A stretch of DNA of 64,000 nt from WJMB01 sp964581465 (GTDB taxonomy: Bacteria; RBG-13-66-14). This document shows positions 1 through 10,336 of this stretch, piece after piece (position 1 is the first letter of the stretch; each line of letters opens with the position of its first letter). The stretch lies in NCBI GenBank assembly GCA_964581465.1, contig CAZOOP010000013.1, positions 1-64,000 of the forward strand, given 5' to 3'. Made by a program: the position numbers and the translations under genes. A model generated the notes under the pieces. The model saw only the letters and a program-made list of their open reading frames with translations. It had not been told where the DNA came from and did not search any database.

Positions 1-1
1 G

Positions 2-227
2 ATCAACGGCTTCCACCACAAACGCAACAACAGCGACAAGGCCCTGGCCAATGGCGAGGTGCCTATCAACGGCCCAGAGAGCTCCCGAGGCTATGCTAAA
101 AGCCTGCCACGGCGGCTTCAAACGCAACTTCAGGCTATTTATCAGGGAGATGGAGTTTCGATTCAACCATCGCGACGACGAAAACGCGCTATACTACCTC
201 AGGAGCATACTTCACGCTTGTTCATAA
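2..227 (+). pseudogene. IS1595-family transposase, 3' remnant, frameshifted
   Basis: This is the decayed C-terminal end of a DDE transposase of the IS1595 (ISPna2-like) type. Frame 2 (from base 2) reads NGFHHKRNN, then a stretch ending INGPESSRGYAK, matching the family block normally written HINGIENFWGYAK. After about base 106 the match moves to frame 3, which reads GGFKRNFRLFIREMEFRFNH and ends at the TAA at 225-227. EFRFNHR is a hallmark of this family. The frame change and the substitutions (for example INGPES in place of INGIEN) mean the gene is dead. The 5' part lies outside the window. The stop is followed within 5 bases by an element terminus at 232-242, as expected for the right end of an IS. 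The family call comes from motif recall, not from a search. Confidence 0.75.
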
Positions 228-231
228 TTAG

Positions 232-242
232 GTGATAATCCC
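232..242 (+). repeat. Right terminal inverted repeat of the IS1595-like element
   Basis: GTGATAATCCC directly follows the transposase stop and is preceded by TGTTCA and 7 bases. The same TGTTCA-N7-GTGATAATCCC arrangement ends the complete MITE-1 copy at 45105-45452. This links the non-autonomous elements of this window to the transposase. Confidence 0.7.
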
Positions 243-525
243 TAATCAGATTTGCACATCGAGCGAGATGCTAGTGGTAGCTACGTGGATTACCACTTTC
301 TTTAAGCGCGCGAAGCGACATGACGACACACGAAAACAACTGCTTGAAGCCGTTGGCCTCGATGACTATGCATCGTTGATAAGCACCATATATTCATGTA
401 TATATAACGAGTGAGCGTCAGGGATTAACGGTAGCAGTCTGAACTTGATTAAGCATAGCCTCGCCTTAGTCGTATTTCTAAGGGGGTCGGTGTTTCGAGT
501 TGGAATGAGCTGGTCCATAATCGTG
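243..525 (+). repeat. Dispersed repeat E, copy 1
   Basis: About 280 non-coding bases that recur, diverged, at 62822-63110. Shared landmarks in the same order are a TTCGAGCG/ATCGAGCG-GATGCT block, a GGTAC/GGTAGCTAC-TGG block, ATATATATAACG, and GAACTTGATT(a/c)AGCAT. Both copies start exactly where a GTGATAA-CCC terminus ends. They may be a further mobile element or a segmental duplication. No coding potential was seen. Confidence 0.5.
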
Positions 526-552
526 CGTGAGGTCTTGCGTCACCGGGCGAGG

Positions 553-640
553 CACGGAAAGTGGCAGCTTGCACAGCTATAACGTACATTATAACAACCA
601 ATCAGCGATATATACCTGTACACACAAGTATGATAAACTC
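553..640 (+). repeat. MITE-1, right-end fragment
   Basis: Matches the right end of MITE-1: GTGGCAGCTTGCACAGCTAT, then a CATTATAACAA block, CAGCGATATATACCTGTACA, and a decayed GTATGATAAACTC terminus. The left half is missing. Confidence 0.55.
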
Positions 641-671
641 ATCTTTAATGAATCTTTTGCTAATTAAGCTT

Positions 672-990
672 GGCATCAAGGAAGGTGTTAAGAACAAATC
701 AGGTTGTGTAGGAGCGGCTTGCCGGGCCGTTCTTCACTTACCAGAAATGCACCTTGTTGATCACACAATCATTTATTATGCCCTTATTACTTGTTATTGC
801 GACACTTAAGCGTCAGGGACAATCTGCTGTCTAGGCATGGACAAGTGTGCGAATATCCAGGCTTACTTAGTATGACTATCTTCTTATCTGCAACTTTTGG
901 CCCCCCGTTTTTGTGGCAGAATATCACAGCCCATCCCGTATGATAACAGCATGTTACACAGGTAGCGGCCCGAACACGGTAAACGATCCC
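672..990 (+). repeat. MITE-2, full-length copy
   Basis: A 319-bp non-coding element running from GGCATCAAGGAAGGTGTTA to CCCGAACACGGTAAACGATCCC-type sequence. Internal landmarks shared with other copies are GGAGCGGCTTGCCGGGCC, TTATTACTTGTTATT.CGACACTTAAGCGTCAG and a GTGGCAGAATATCACAG block. Its length equals that of the copies at 51695 and 55813. The flanks (TTAAGCTT / TTAATAAT) are only partly alike, so the target duplication is unclear. Confidence 0.65.
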
Positions 991-1152
991 TTAATAATAT
1001 ACAGGTGAGAGTCTATTGTTTAATGTCGGCATACATTTGCAGATGACAAAAAGGGCGGTGGCAGCCGCCCTTCAATGTATCGCAATATACGTCTCGCTAA
1101 GTACGTCTCGCCGCACCGTCATTGAACCGGCTGGTCAGCCGGAACCGCAGCC

Positions 1153-2280
1153 TCAGCTCTCGATCAGCTCGACGTTGGCTCTGGGCAGGATGACTTCGTC
1201 GCCCGAGGAGACAAGCTTGGCCTTGAGCACACGGACCTTGGCCTCGCTCTCCAACTGGGTCAGCTCGATAGGCAGATCGGTGACCGTGGCCAGGAGGCCG
1301 AAGTAGGGCTCGCGGATGACGCGGATGCGTGTGCCTACTAGCAGGTCGCCGCCTTCTTCGCCCGGGGTGGACTTGGTGTCGATGTCGCCGGGCTTGGGTA
1401 CGATGATCTCAGGTCGGATGACTCCGGCGCGGATCTGGGTGGCGCCGTTGATGCTGGCCACCTGACCCTCCAGCCTCTGTAGCAGATCGAAGGTGTCGTG
1501 GGCCATGGCGATGGAGCCGAAGCCCTCGGTGACGATCAGGGTGACGCCCTTGTTCTCGTGGCCGGTGATGGCCACGCCGAGATCGAAGCCGAGGAAGTTA
1601 TTGAGGTCCTTGTCGTGGAAACCGCCGGCGACGACGCCCACGGCGCCGACCTCGATTGCCCGGCGCAGGCCGACGTTGGTGACCAGGGAGCCGCCGACGA
1701 CGACCTTGTCCTTGCAGTCCTCGGTGATCTTGTCCGGGGTGAGTTCATCGTCGGGAGAATCGACCACGACCTTGATCGCGCCGTGGGTCTCGCCACCGAT
1801 GCCGAAGATGCCCTGGATGAAGGCGGCCTGGGTACGGATGACCACGCCTTCCTTGGGCAGGACCTTCTCGATTACGCCGTCGATGTAGGCGTTGACCTGG
1901 ACCGGGTGGGGTGGCTCGCGCAGCAATACCTGGCCGGTGATTCCGGAGATATTCTCGATGGTGCCCTTGACCGGGGCGGGGAGCTCGCTTTTGAACAGGC
2001 CGAACAGGCCCTTGGTTTGGGCGATCAGTTGGCCTTTCTCGACCTCGTCGCCCTCCTGGACCAGCATGACCTCGGGAACGTCCTCGGGGGGCAGGGAGAA
2101 CTTGTTGGCCACGTTGACGCTCTCGACGTTGCCCGGCAGGAAGGTGCGGGCGACGACATCCAGGGCGCCGACCTGCTGACCCTCCTCGACGAGGACGTCA
2201 CCGAGCAGCGGCAGCTTGCGTTCTTTGGTCAGGGTGGCGTTGGGGGTGACCTTCAGGCCGGGGGTGTAGGCGTGTCCCAC
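1153..2280 (-). CDS. Conserved protein with duplicated biotinyl-lipoyl-like halves and C-terminal KOW motif
   Basis: 375 residues, function not recognised. The start is GTG with AGGAGG six bases upstream. The N-terminal 110 residues contain two barrel-sandwich-like segments (GDVLVEEGQQVG near residue 27, MLVQEGDEVEKGQLIAQTKG near 72) of the kind seen in biotinyl/lipoyl, HlyD and RnfC proteins, but no lysine-carrying MKM motif. A glycine-rich middle section (IQGIFGIGGETHG, then VVAGGFHD) follows. A C-terminal KOW-like segment (GTRIRVIREPYFGLLATVTD) covers about residues 316-335. There is no signal peptide and no membrane span. It lies downstream of the GlmL-like gene on the same strand with a 289-bp gap. 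In related uncultured bacteria I recall the pair as neighbours, which suggests a scaffold or regulatory partner. That role is inference. Confidence 0.8.
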   Translation of the reverse strand: MGHAYTPGLKVTPNATLTKERKLPLLGDVLVEEGQQVGALDVVARTFLPGNVESVNVANKFSLPPEDVPEVMLVQEGDEVEKGQLIAQTKGLFGLFKSELPAPVKGTIENISGITGQVLLREPPHPVQVNAYIDGVIEKVLPKEGVVIRTQAAFIQGIFGIGGETHGAIKVVVDSPDDELTPDKITEDCKDKVVVGGSLVTNVGLRRAIEVGAVGVVAGGFHDKDLNNFLGFDLGVAITGHENKGVTLIVTEGFGSIAMAHDTFDLLQRLEGQVASINGATQIRAGVIRPEIIVPKPGDIDTKSTPGEEGGDLLVGTRIRVIREPYFGLLATVTDLPIELTQLESEAKVRVLKAKLVSSGDEVILPRANVELIES

Positions 2281-2569
2281 AGCGTGCCTCCTAAAACGGC
2301 TCTCTTATGGCGTGGTTCGTTAAGCTTGATACCGATTCGCCCCTTTACCGTCCGAGAGCACTCTCCGATAGTGTGGCCGCGCGGGTTGCGCAGACGGCAT
2401 CGGACGGACGAGTCGATCTTAACAGTTCATCCTAAACGTTTCATCCAAATAGTTAATCGCCGCTGGAAGCCCCAGGGCCTCGCGACTGGCTCCATAGCTT
2501 TATCAAAGGCGTCCGGCCCGCGGCGGTCCGTCGGAGCTAAGAGCCTGCTTCGGCGAGGTCCTTGGAGGG

Positions 2570-4417
2570 CTACTCGTGCTTGTAGGCCGGGTAGCAATCC
2601 AGGGCGGCGTGCCAGTCCTTGAGCATCTCGATGCGCTTGGCGTCGTCCTCGGGCAGCTCGAAGGGTCGGCGGCCGCGGCCGTCGAAGATCAGCCCGGAGC
2701 GTCCGCCGGTGACCTTGGCCTCTATCTCCTTGCCGGGGCCGTTGCCGAAGTCGACGTTCTTCTCGGCCTTGACGACGCGGATCGTGGCCTCCTCGCCCCA
2801 AGGGAAGTCCATGGTCTCCAGGGCGCCGAAGGTCATCTCACGCTTGACGCTCTCGCCGCCGGGGAGCTCGATCTCCAACTCGGCAAGCTTGGCGCCAGGC
2901 TTGGCGTTGCAGATCGGGGCGATGCAGGTGCCCAGGTGGATCAGGCAGTCCTTGACGAAGACGTCGGTGGCGGCCTTCTCGTTGACGCGGCTGAGCACGC
3001 CCAACTGGGGCATCATGAAGATGGAGTCAACGGCCAGCTTGGTGAAGCCCTCGGGCAGGAAGGCGTCGATGAGCATAAGCGCCGACTGCTGGCGACGCGG
3101 GGCGTGGGAGAGCACTCCGCCGGAGCCGACCAGGATATCCAGGTCCAGCATATCGACCAGGCTCTCCGAACCCTTCTGCTCGAAGGTTTCGGTGATGGTG
3201 CGCAGGCGCTGGACGCCCTTGAGACCGACGGCCAGGCGCTTGTGCTGGATGAAGGCCAGTCGCAGCGCTTCGCGGGCGATGCCCTGCTCGATGATCAGGT
3301 CCTCCAGGGTCTGGGGGATGGTGGTCGGTCGGATCATCTTGTTGCGGATGCGGTTGCGCAGCTCGCTCTCGTCCATGTGGAAGGGCACCCAGCGCATCAC
3401 GTTGTCGAAACCGGCCTCGGCCATCACGTTGGAGATCGAGTAGCTCATCCCCAGATTGGCCGAGACGGTGCGGTTGAAGACCGTCTCCTTGGTGTCCTCG
3501 AACTTTTCGCCCTTGAAGACGCTGAACACGTCGGTGGTGGCGCCGCCGATGTCCACGCCGACCACAGTGATATCCTCGCGGCGGGCGATGGTCTGGATGA
3601 TCTCGCCCACGGCGCCCGGGGTGGGCATGATGGGGATCTTCTCGCCGGTGGTGTCCCTGGCCCAGGTCATCAGCTTGGCGTAGCCCGGCGCCTGGGCCAT
3701 CACGTGCTCCATGAAGAGGTTGTGGATGGCGTGGCGGGCCGGACCCAGGTTCTCGCGCTCCAGGACGGGGCGGATGTTGTCGACGATCATCAGCGCCGTT
3801 TTTTCTTCCAGGTCCTGCTTGACCTTGTCGCGGGCGGCGATGTTGCCGGCGTAGATGACCGGCAGGTCGTAACCGGCGCCGAAGCGGGGCTTGGGGTCGG
3901 CGGCGGCGATGATCTCGGAGAGCTCGACCACGTGCTTGATGGTTCCGCCGTCGATACCCCCGGAGAGCAGGATGATGTCGGGACGCAGTCGGCGGATCGA
4001 CTCGATCTTCTCATGATTGGGCCGGCGGTCGTTGGTGGCCAGCACGTCCATCACGATGGCACCGGCGCCCAGGGCCGCTCGCTCGGCGGATTCACCGGTC
4101 ATCTCCTTGACCACCCCGGCGACCATCATCTGCAGGCCGCCGCCGGCGGAGCTGGTCGAGAGGTAGACGTCGCAGCCGCTTTCCGGATTGGCCGTGACCA
4201 GGATCGTGCCGTCGTCGGAGACCAGTTTGCGCTTGACCAGCTCCTCGACCTCGCTGACGGCGTTGACCACGCCGCGGGTGACGTCCTCGGCCGGGGCCTC
4301 GACGGTGGTCGGAGCCTCGCCGCGGACGATCAGCCGGTAGGTGCCGTCGTCCTGCTTCTGGATCAGGATGGCCTTGGTGGTGGTGGAGCCGCAGTCCGTA
4401 GCAAGGATTGTGTTCAT
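2570..4417 (-). CDS. glmL: GlmL/MutL-family ASKHA ATPase
   Basis: 615 residues, the usual size of the glutamate-mutase-associated GlmL/MutL family (not DNA-repair MutL). ATG at 4417 is chosen because MNTILATDCGSTTTKA begins right at the phosphate-1 loop; an upstream in-frame start at 4507 would add 30 unrelated residues. A second ASKHA phosphate motif, VGVDIGGATTDVFS, lies near residue 285. Family members occur beside adenosylcobalamin-dependent glutamate mutase and are thought to act as chaperones or reactivators for B12 enzymes. No mutase subunit (glmS/glmE) is present here. The neighbour is instead the beta-sandwich/KOW protein at 1153-2280. The substrate is therefore unknown; the ATPase fold is clear. 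Confidence 0.85.
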   Translation of the reverse strand: MNTILATDCGSTTTKAILIQKQDDGTYRLIVRGEAPTTVEAPAEDVTRGVVNAVSEVEELVKRKLVSDDGTILVTANPESGCDVYLSTSSAGGGLQMMVAGVVKEMTGESAERAALGAGAIVMDVLATNDRRPNHEKIESIRRLRPDIILLSGGIDGGTIKHVVELSEIIAAADPKPRFGAGYDLPVIYAGNIAARDKVKQDLEEKTALMIVDNIRPVLERENLGPARHAIHNLFMEHVMAQAPGYAKLMTWARDTTGEKIPIMPTPGAVGEIIQTIARREDITVVGVDIGGATTDVFSVFKGEKFEDTKETVFNRTVSANLGMSYSISNVMAEAGFDNVMRWVPFHMDESELRNRIRNKMIRPTTIPQTLEDLIIEQGIAREALRLAFIQHKRLAVGLKGVQRLRTITETFEQKGSESLVDMLDLDILVGSGGVLSHAPRRQQSALMLIDAFLPEGFTKLAVDSIFMMPQLGVLSRVNEKAATDVFVKDCLIHLGTCIAPICNAKPGAKLAELEIELPGGESVKREMTFGALETMDFPWGEEATIRVVKAEKNVDFGNGPGKEIEAKVTGGRSGLIFDGRGRRPFELPEDDAKRIEMLKDWHAALDCYPAYKHE

Positions 4418-5250
4418 TGACCTGCCTCGTTCTAGCTTGCCGACGGGGACCCGTCGAGTACAGCGGTTATCGGCACGTCGACCGGTCGCATCATTGTGTT
4501 GGGACACCGTGAAGACTATCGGCCGACGGTACGTTGTATACGAGTGGCGTCTATTCTAACAGTTTTCTCCGCAAAAAGACCAGCCCCGCCGGAGCGTCCG
4601 AAGGGAATCATTAAGACCAGCACCAGGAACGTTGGAAAGCGACGCTCGATCGGTACGCGGCGTGGGCGACTAACGCTGTTAGCCTCGAGTATCCGCCGCC
4701 GCTTACAGAGCGGCAAAACATGGGAAGCATACGATCAAGTCGGCTTCGATGGCAATTAACCCGGCGGGCATCAATTCGATTTGAATTACTAATTACTGCA
4801 AATTGATTGTGTTTTAACGCTGGTATCGCGTGCCCTGTTCTGAACGGATTGTGATTGTAATCCGCTGATAATCTACGGGTGGTATCAGAAGTATCCGTCG
4901 CAGAGAAGCGGGAAAGTGGCGTGCTCTATGTACGATCCACAATGACAGCAGCTTGTTGTTAACGCTCATTCAAGCCACGATTACCTGTTCGGTGAACCGC
5001 TCGATGAACCGCGTTTTTCAAACCGCCCTGTTTGATCCGAATACGTTGCTTGATTTATTTGTCAGGTGGGAAGCCGCTAATGATGGGTGAGGCGTCAAGG
5101 GCCGGCTGGTGACTGCATTAGGCCTCGAATCGCCAGACGCTTGATCGAGTTGAAGATGTAAGCAAGCTGATAGCAGGATCCGCTTCATCAATCCCGATCG
5201 TCATTGTTCTAAGTATCGAGTTTCCACCGACACGCATGTCTAGCTCATGC
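4418..5250. other. Non-coding gap with decayed MITE-2-like sequence
   Basis: No gene was found. From about 4822 the text GGTATCGCGTGCCCTGTTCTG, then ATTGTGATTGTAA and CTGATAATCTACGGG-type sequence, resembles the outer end of MITE-2 in minus orientation. The opposite end could not be placed. The A+T content is visibly higher than in the flanking genes. Confidence 0.4.
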
Positions 5251-5658
5251 TCAGCGCCAGCGCCAGCGCTTGTTCTTGGCCGTCTTGCGCCGGGCCAGTC
5301 GGTCGTCGATGTACTCGTCCATCCTCGCCAGCAGCCGCTGGACCAGCCGGCGGTTCTCCATCAGCGCCTGGAACTTGCGGTAGGGGATGCCGGGGAAGAA
5401 AAGGTCCAGGGAGCCGCCGAGCAACGGTTCGAGGACCAGCAGGGCCTGGCTGCCGTAAAAGGTCGCGGGGTAGGTGGTCTCCAGGGCCAGCACGGCAGCT
5501 TCGAGCAGGTGCTTCTCGGCCAGCTTTTTGCAGATGGCCTCGATGAGCTCGTCGGCCTCCTCTTCAGTGATGGAGGCCTCCTGGCGTGTGGAAAACATGT
5601 GGCGCAGGCTGAAGGGCCGCTTGGTCTGAGAAACATTATCCGTCGGTTTCGTTGTCAC
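5251..5658 (-). CDS. Small helical protein, unrecognised
   Basis: 135 residues from a GTG start; a better start was not found and the ribosome site (GAGATG) is weak. The sequence is mostly helical. A hydrophobic stretch at about residues 57-85 carries ALETTYPATFYGSQALLVLE followed by a GG turn and LFFPG. The basic C-terminus ends KTAKNKRWRWR. I recall similar proteins of 100-130 residues with the Y/F-x-G-S-Q motif in anaerobes and candidate phyla, without an assigned function. It lies on the same strand as the GlmL-like gene, 833 bp upstream of it, so cotranscription is doubtful. Confidence 0.65.
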   Translation of the reverse strand: MTTKPTDNVSQTKRPFSLRHMFSTRQEASITEEEADELIEAICKKLAEKHLLEAAVLALETTYPATFYGSQALLVLEPLLGGSLDLFFPGIPYRKFQALMENRRLVQRLLARMDEYIDDRLARRKTAKNKRWRWR

Positions 5659-5901
5659 GTTGTCATCTCGTTTGATCTCGGAAGTGTTGTACGAATCCGG
5701 CTCATGTCGGCTGCGGGGATCGCGAGACGGCGGAGTGGAGCGTACTTCGGCGACGCTCCCTCCGCGCTGCGGCTGATAACGGCATCCATGGCGCTTTCTT
5801 CGGTACGGAGCAGACTTGCTTCAGCGGTGTAACTGCAAAGCAGCAACAACGCGCAGTAGCTTACGCCGCGGCGTCTGCGCTGTCAAGGCGTCGGGCCGCT
5901 C

Positions 5902-5930
5902 TTCACCGTCCGTCGGCGCTATGGTATCCT
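5902..5930 (+). promoter_or_regulatory. Candidate sigma-70 promoter for mtnP
   Basis: TTCACC (5902-5907), 17-bp spacer, TATCCT (5925-5930), ending 49 bp before the mtnP start. Both hexamers deviate from consensus. The rest of 5659-5979 shows nothing else. Confidence 0.45.
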
Positions 5931-5979
5931 AGACGGCGCAAGCGTACCAGGATCGACAATCACCCCCGCGGGAGGTAAC

Positions 5980-6831
5980 ATGCCCAGGATCGGCGTCATC
6001 GGCGGCTCCGGACTCTACGAGATCGAGTCGCTGACAAACAAGCGCGAGGAGTTCATCAGCACCCCCTTCGGCGAGCCCAGCGCCCAGGTAGTCGTCGGCG
6101 AGCTCGATGGCCGCGAGGTGGCCTTCGTACCCCGTCACGGCCACGGCCACGTCCTCAACCCCGGCGAGGTCAACTACCGCGCCAACATCTGCGCCCTCAA
6201 GCAGCTCGGGGTCAAGTTCATCATCTCGGTCAGCGCCGTGGGCTCTCTCAAAGAGGAAATCGCCCCCAAGCATCTGGTCGTCCCCGACCAGTTCATCGAC
6301 CGCACCCGACACCGCCCCGACACCTTCTTCTCCGACGGCATCGTGGCCCACGTCTCCCTGGCCGATCCCTTCTGCAACGAGCTGCGCGCGATCTTCATCG
6401 AGGAGGCCTCCAAGCTCGAGGTCACCGTCCACGACGGCGGCACCTACATCTGCATGGAGGGTCCCCAGTTCTCCACCCGGGCCGAGAGCCGGCTCTACCG
6501 CTCCTGGGGCGCCGACATCATCGGAATGACCAACCTCACCGAGGCCCGCCTGGCCCGCGAGGCCGAGATCGCCTACGCCACCCTGGCCTTCTCCACCGAC
6601 TACGACTGCTGGCATGAAGAGGACGTCACCGCCGAGATGGTCATCGAGAACTTCACCTACAACGTCGAGAACGCCCGCAAGCTGATCAAGGCCATCGTCC
6701 CGGCCATCGACCCCGAGGCCGACTACCCGGCGCACCACGCCCTCGAAAACTCCATCGTCACCCGACCTGAGAACATCCCCCAGGCCGTCAAGGTGCGCCT
6801 GAAGCCCATCGCCGGGAAGCACCTTGGTTAA
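5980..6831 (+). CDS. mtnP: S-methyl-5'-thioadenosine phosphorylase
   Basis: 283 residues, the family's normal length, starting at ATG with GGGAGGT seven bases upstream. It belongs to the trimeric PNP/MTAP family, which phosphorolyses 5'-methylthioadenosine to adenine and methylthioribose-1-phosphate in methionine salvage. Visible motifs are IGVIGGSGLYEIE (phosphate loop), FVPRHGHGH, NYRANICALKQLGV, the SAVGSLKEEI block and the purine-site segment MEGPQFSTRAESRLYRSWGA with GMTNLTEARLAREAE. The substrate could also be inosine or adenosine, because MTAP and related PNPs are separated by few residues. The gene stands alone with its own terminator at 6855. Confidence 0.92.
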   Translation: MPRIGVIGGSGLYEIESLTNKREEFISTPFGEPSAQVVVGELDGREVAFVPRHGHGHVLNPGEVNYRANICALKQLGVKFIISVSAVGSLKEEIAPKHLVVPDQFIDRTRHRPDTFFSDGIVAHVSLADPFCNELRAIFIEEASKLEVTVHDGGTYICMEGPQFSTRAESRLYRSWGADIIGMTNLTEARLAREAEIAYATLAFSTDYDCWHEEDVTAEMVIENFTYNVENARKLIKAIVPAIDPEADYPAHHALENSIVTRPENIPQAVKVRLKPIAGKHLG

Positions 6832-6854
6832 TCGAGCCGCGTCCACGCCGACTG

Positions 6855-6880
6855 AAGCGCCCCGCTACGGGGCGCTTTCT
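6855..6880 (+). terminator. Intrinsic terminator after mtnP
   Basis: A 10-bp perfect stem AAGCGCCCCG / CGGGGCGCTT with a CTA loop, followed by TCT, 23 bp after the mtnP stop. GGGATTATCAC, an isolated MITE-1 terminus, follows at 6884-6894. Confidence 0.8.
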
Positions 6881-7095
6881 GCTGGGATTATCACATCCAA
6901 CCTGGTAGCCTCGGCTGACGGTTGCAAGCGGAGTAAGCGGTATTGCGGATAGGCCTTGGGATATACCCGGTGAATACGTCAAGTTTAACACCGCAAGGCG
7001 CATACGCCGTCGCTCCCCACTTAACACCGGCATAACACCGGCACAGCCGGGTGGTTTCAATGCCGCAAGGGCGGGAAACGGTTGACGCTGTCCAG

Positions 7096-7278
7096 GGCGA
7101 CCTCCGCCCCGGCCTCCGCTCCGCTAAAACCCTCGACCGAGCAGCGGTGAGGCGTTGGCACGTTTCTTGCGGAAAGCGGGGGTGGAACGTGAAAGAGGCC
7201 GCCCCGCCCAGCTGCAAGAAACGTGCCAACGCCGGGGCCGGCGGGTGTGTTCTGGGATGAGTGGGGGCGGAGGTCGCC
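7096..7278. repeat. Nested double palindrome (NDP), copy 1
   Basis: The inner arms are GGCGTTGGCACGTTTCTTGC (7151-7170) and its exact complement (7214-7233), a 20-bp perfect stem around 43 bases. The outer arms are GGCGACCTCCGCCCC (7096-7110) and its exact complement (7264-7278). Inner arms of almost the same sequence recur near 27.5, 49.9 and 63.9 kb. There is no protein on either strand and no target duplication was found. It could be a structured RNA, a protein-binding hairpin or a short mobile palindrome. Confidence 0.8.
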
Positions 7279-7330
7279 GGTGTATCGGCGTTTGCTCAGA
7301 TTCATCCGACGTCGTTATCAATATAGCATA

Positions 7331-7663
7331 GAGTATATCACACATGCCTGAGCCTGCATACAGCGCTAACAACCAGTTGTTGTGTGCTTTACAGCAGCCT
7401 AGGCCGTCATTATCCATGCTTTTATTGGTGGCGGGAAACCAGACTTGCTCTAGGATAGCGCATCTATGAGAGAGCTGAGCCACGGGAGGTCGCGACTCCT
7501 GTTTCGCCTGCCGGGCTTAGCAGTTATAAGGGCGCTAACTGCTTTCAAATAGCCGCTTTAGTTGAGGTAAACACTCTGGGGCTCGTCGATCTAGTGCTTT
7601 TGATGAGATAGTTGTCGGCCCTTCGGTTCCAAAGCGGATCTTGTAGTTTCAGGTGATAATCCC
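7331..7663 (-). repeat. MITE-1, nearly complete, minus orientation
   Basis: Left edge GAGTATATCACACATGCCTG and right edge TTTCAGGTGATAATCCC. Internal landmarks in reverse order are TGGTGGCGGGAAACCAGACTT, GGTCGCGACTCCTG and CTTTCAAATAGCCGCTTTAG. About 333 bp, non-coding. It lies downstream of rpoD. Confidence 0.65.
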
Positions 7664-7670
7664 AGACAAC

Positions 7671-7698
7671 AACACCGGGGCCGATCGGCCCCGGTGTT
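7671..7698 (-). terminator. Terminator-like hairpin after rpoD
   Basis: A perfect 14-bp self-complementary stem, AACACCGGGGCCGA and its complement, 20 bp beyond the rpoD stop. There is no clear T tract on the minus strand, so termination may be weak or of another type. Confidence 0.65.
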
Positions 7699-7717
7699 GG
7701 ATCAGATTGCGGGTGGT

Positions 7718-9544
<1,827 letters not shown>

Positions 9545-10336
9545 GTGAGTCCTCCGTGATGAGTTGACGGAGTTTTATGAAGGAATGCGCCCGGAAGCGC
9601 TCGGGGTTCCGCGACGATTAAGCCGGGATTGGCGGACGGGATTTCACCCGGACTGGACGACCAGCCGCCGCCGGGAATCCTGGAGTGTGGCCGGATCGAA
9701 TCAGGTTGCTATGGAATACCGCGGGAATATGGGCAAGTGTTGATTCCTGGAGTCTCTCAGATAAGGCTCTTTTGCTCATGGTGTCGATATGCTCAAGGGC
9801 CGCACCTCTGTGTATCCAAAGCTAATACATTGATAAATAAGGCATTATAGCTAATTGCATCGTTCATTGGTTAATCTATGGCATTATTTCTCAACTTTGT
9901 GCGGCGATAAGCCGTCGGGTCGTCTCTCGCCTGTCAACCCTTGAAGCCGTTCACTTTGGATACTGCGTATAAAGCGTGTGTGTCTGTTTTGACTCAGTTA
10001 GCAGATAAACGCTTGGTAGAGTTTCCAGCTTTATGAAGGCGGATATCCAGCTCAACCGCTTGACTGTGCCACTCAGTCGCCTCGGTTTATCGTCCGGTTT
10101 CCCGTGATAACAACGGAGTGTACCGCGCGAGATCGCCTTGATCAATCGTCGTGAAAAACGCACGGTTCAGATTGTTCAACTTGTTCAACCGCGCTTGTGT
10201 ATTGGTCGGAATGGCCCATGCAGCCGCTGTGCAGGGTGATGAAGGTGCCGGGGTAAGGATGGCGATCCAGTTCAGTTGAGCGAACCCCAAAAAAATATTT
10301 GTCTCAGTTTAGTATAGTCCGCTAAGTCTCGTATTT
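9545..10336. other. Non-coding spacer between dnaG and rpoD
   Basis: 792 bp without a convincing gene. It is A+T-rich at 9800-9900 and 10290-10330. It presumably holds an rpoD promoter, but no pair of hexamers stood out and no clear MITE copy was recognised. Confidence 0.4.

Noticed and set aside
2576..4420. 614-codon open frame on the plus strand opposite glmL
   Set aside because: Composition is biased to Gly, Ala, Asp, Val and Leu with no motif, typical of the antisense frame of a GC-rich gene. The minus strand encodes the clear GlmL family protein.
7096..7278. Simple intrinsic terminator
   Set aside because: The stem is 20 bp with a 43-base loop and no T tract, and a second outer stem surrounds it. 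mtnP already has a proper terminator at 6855.
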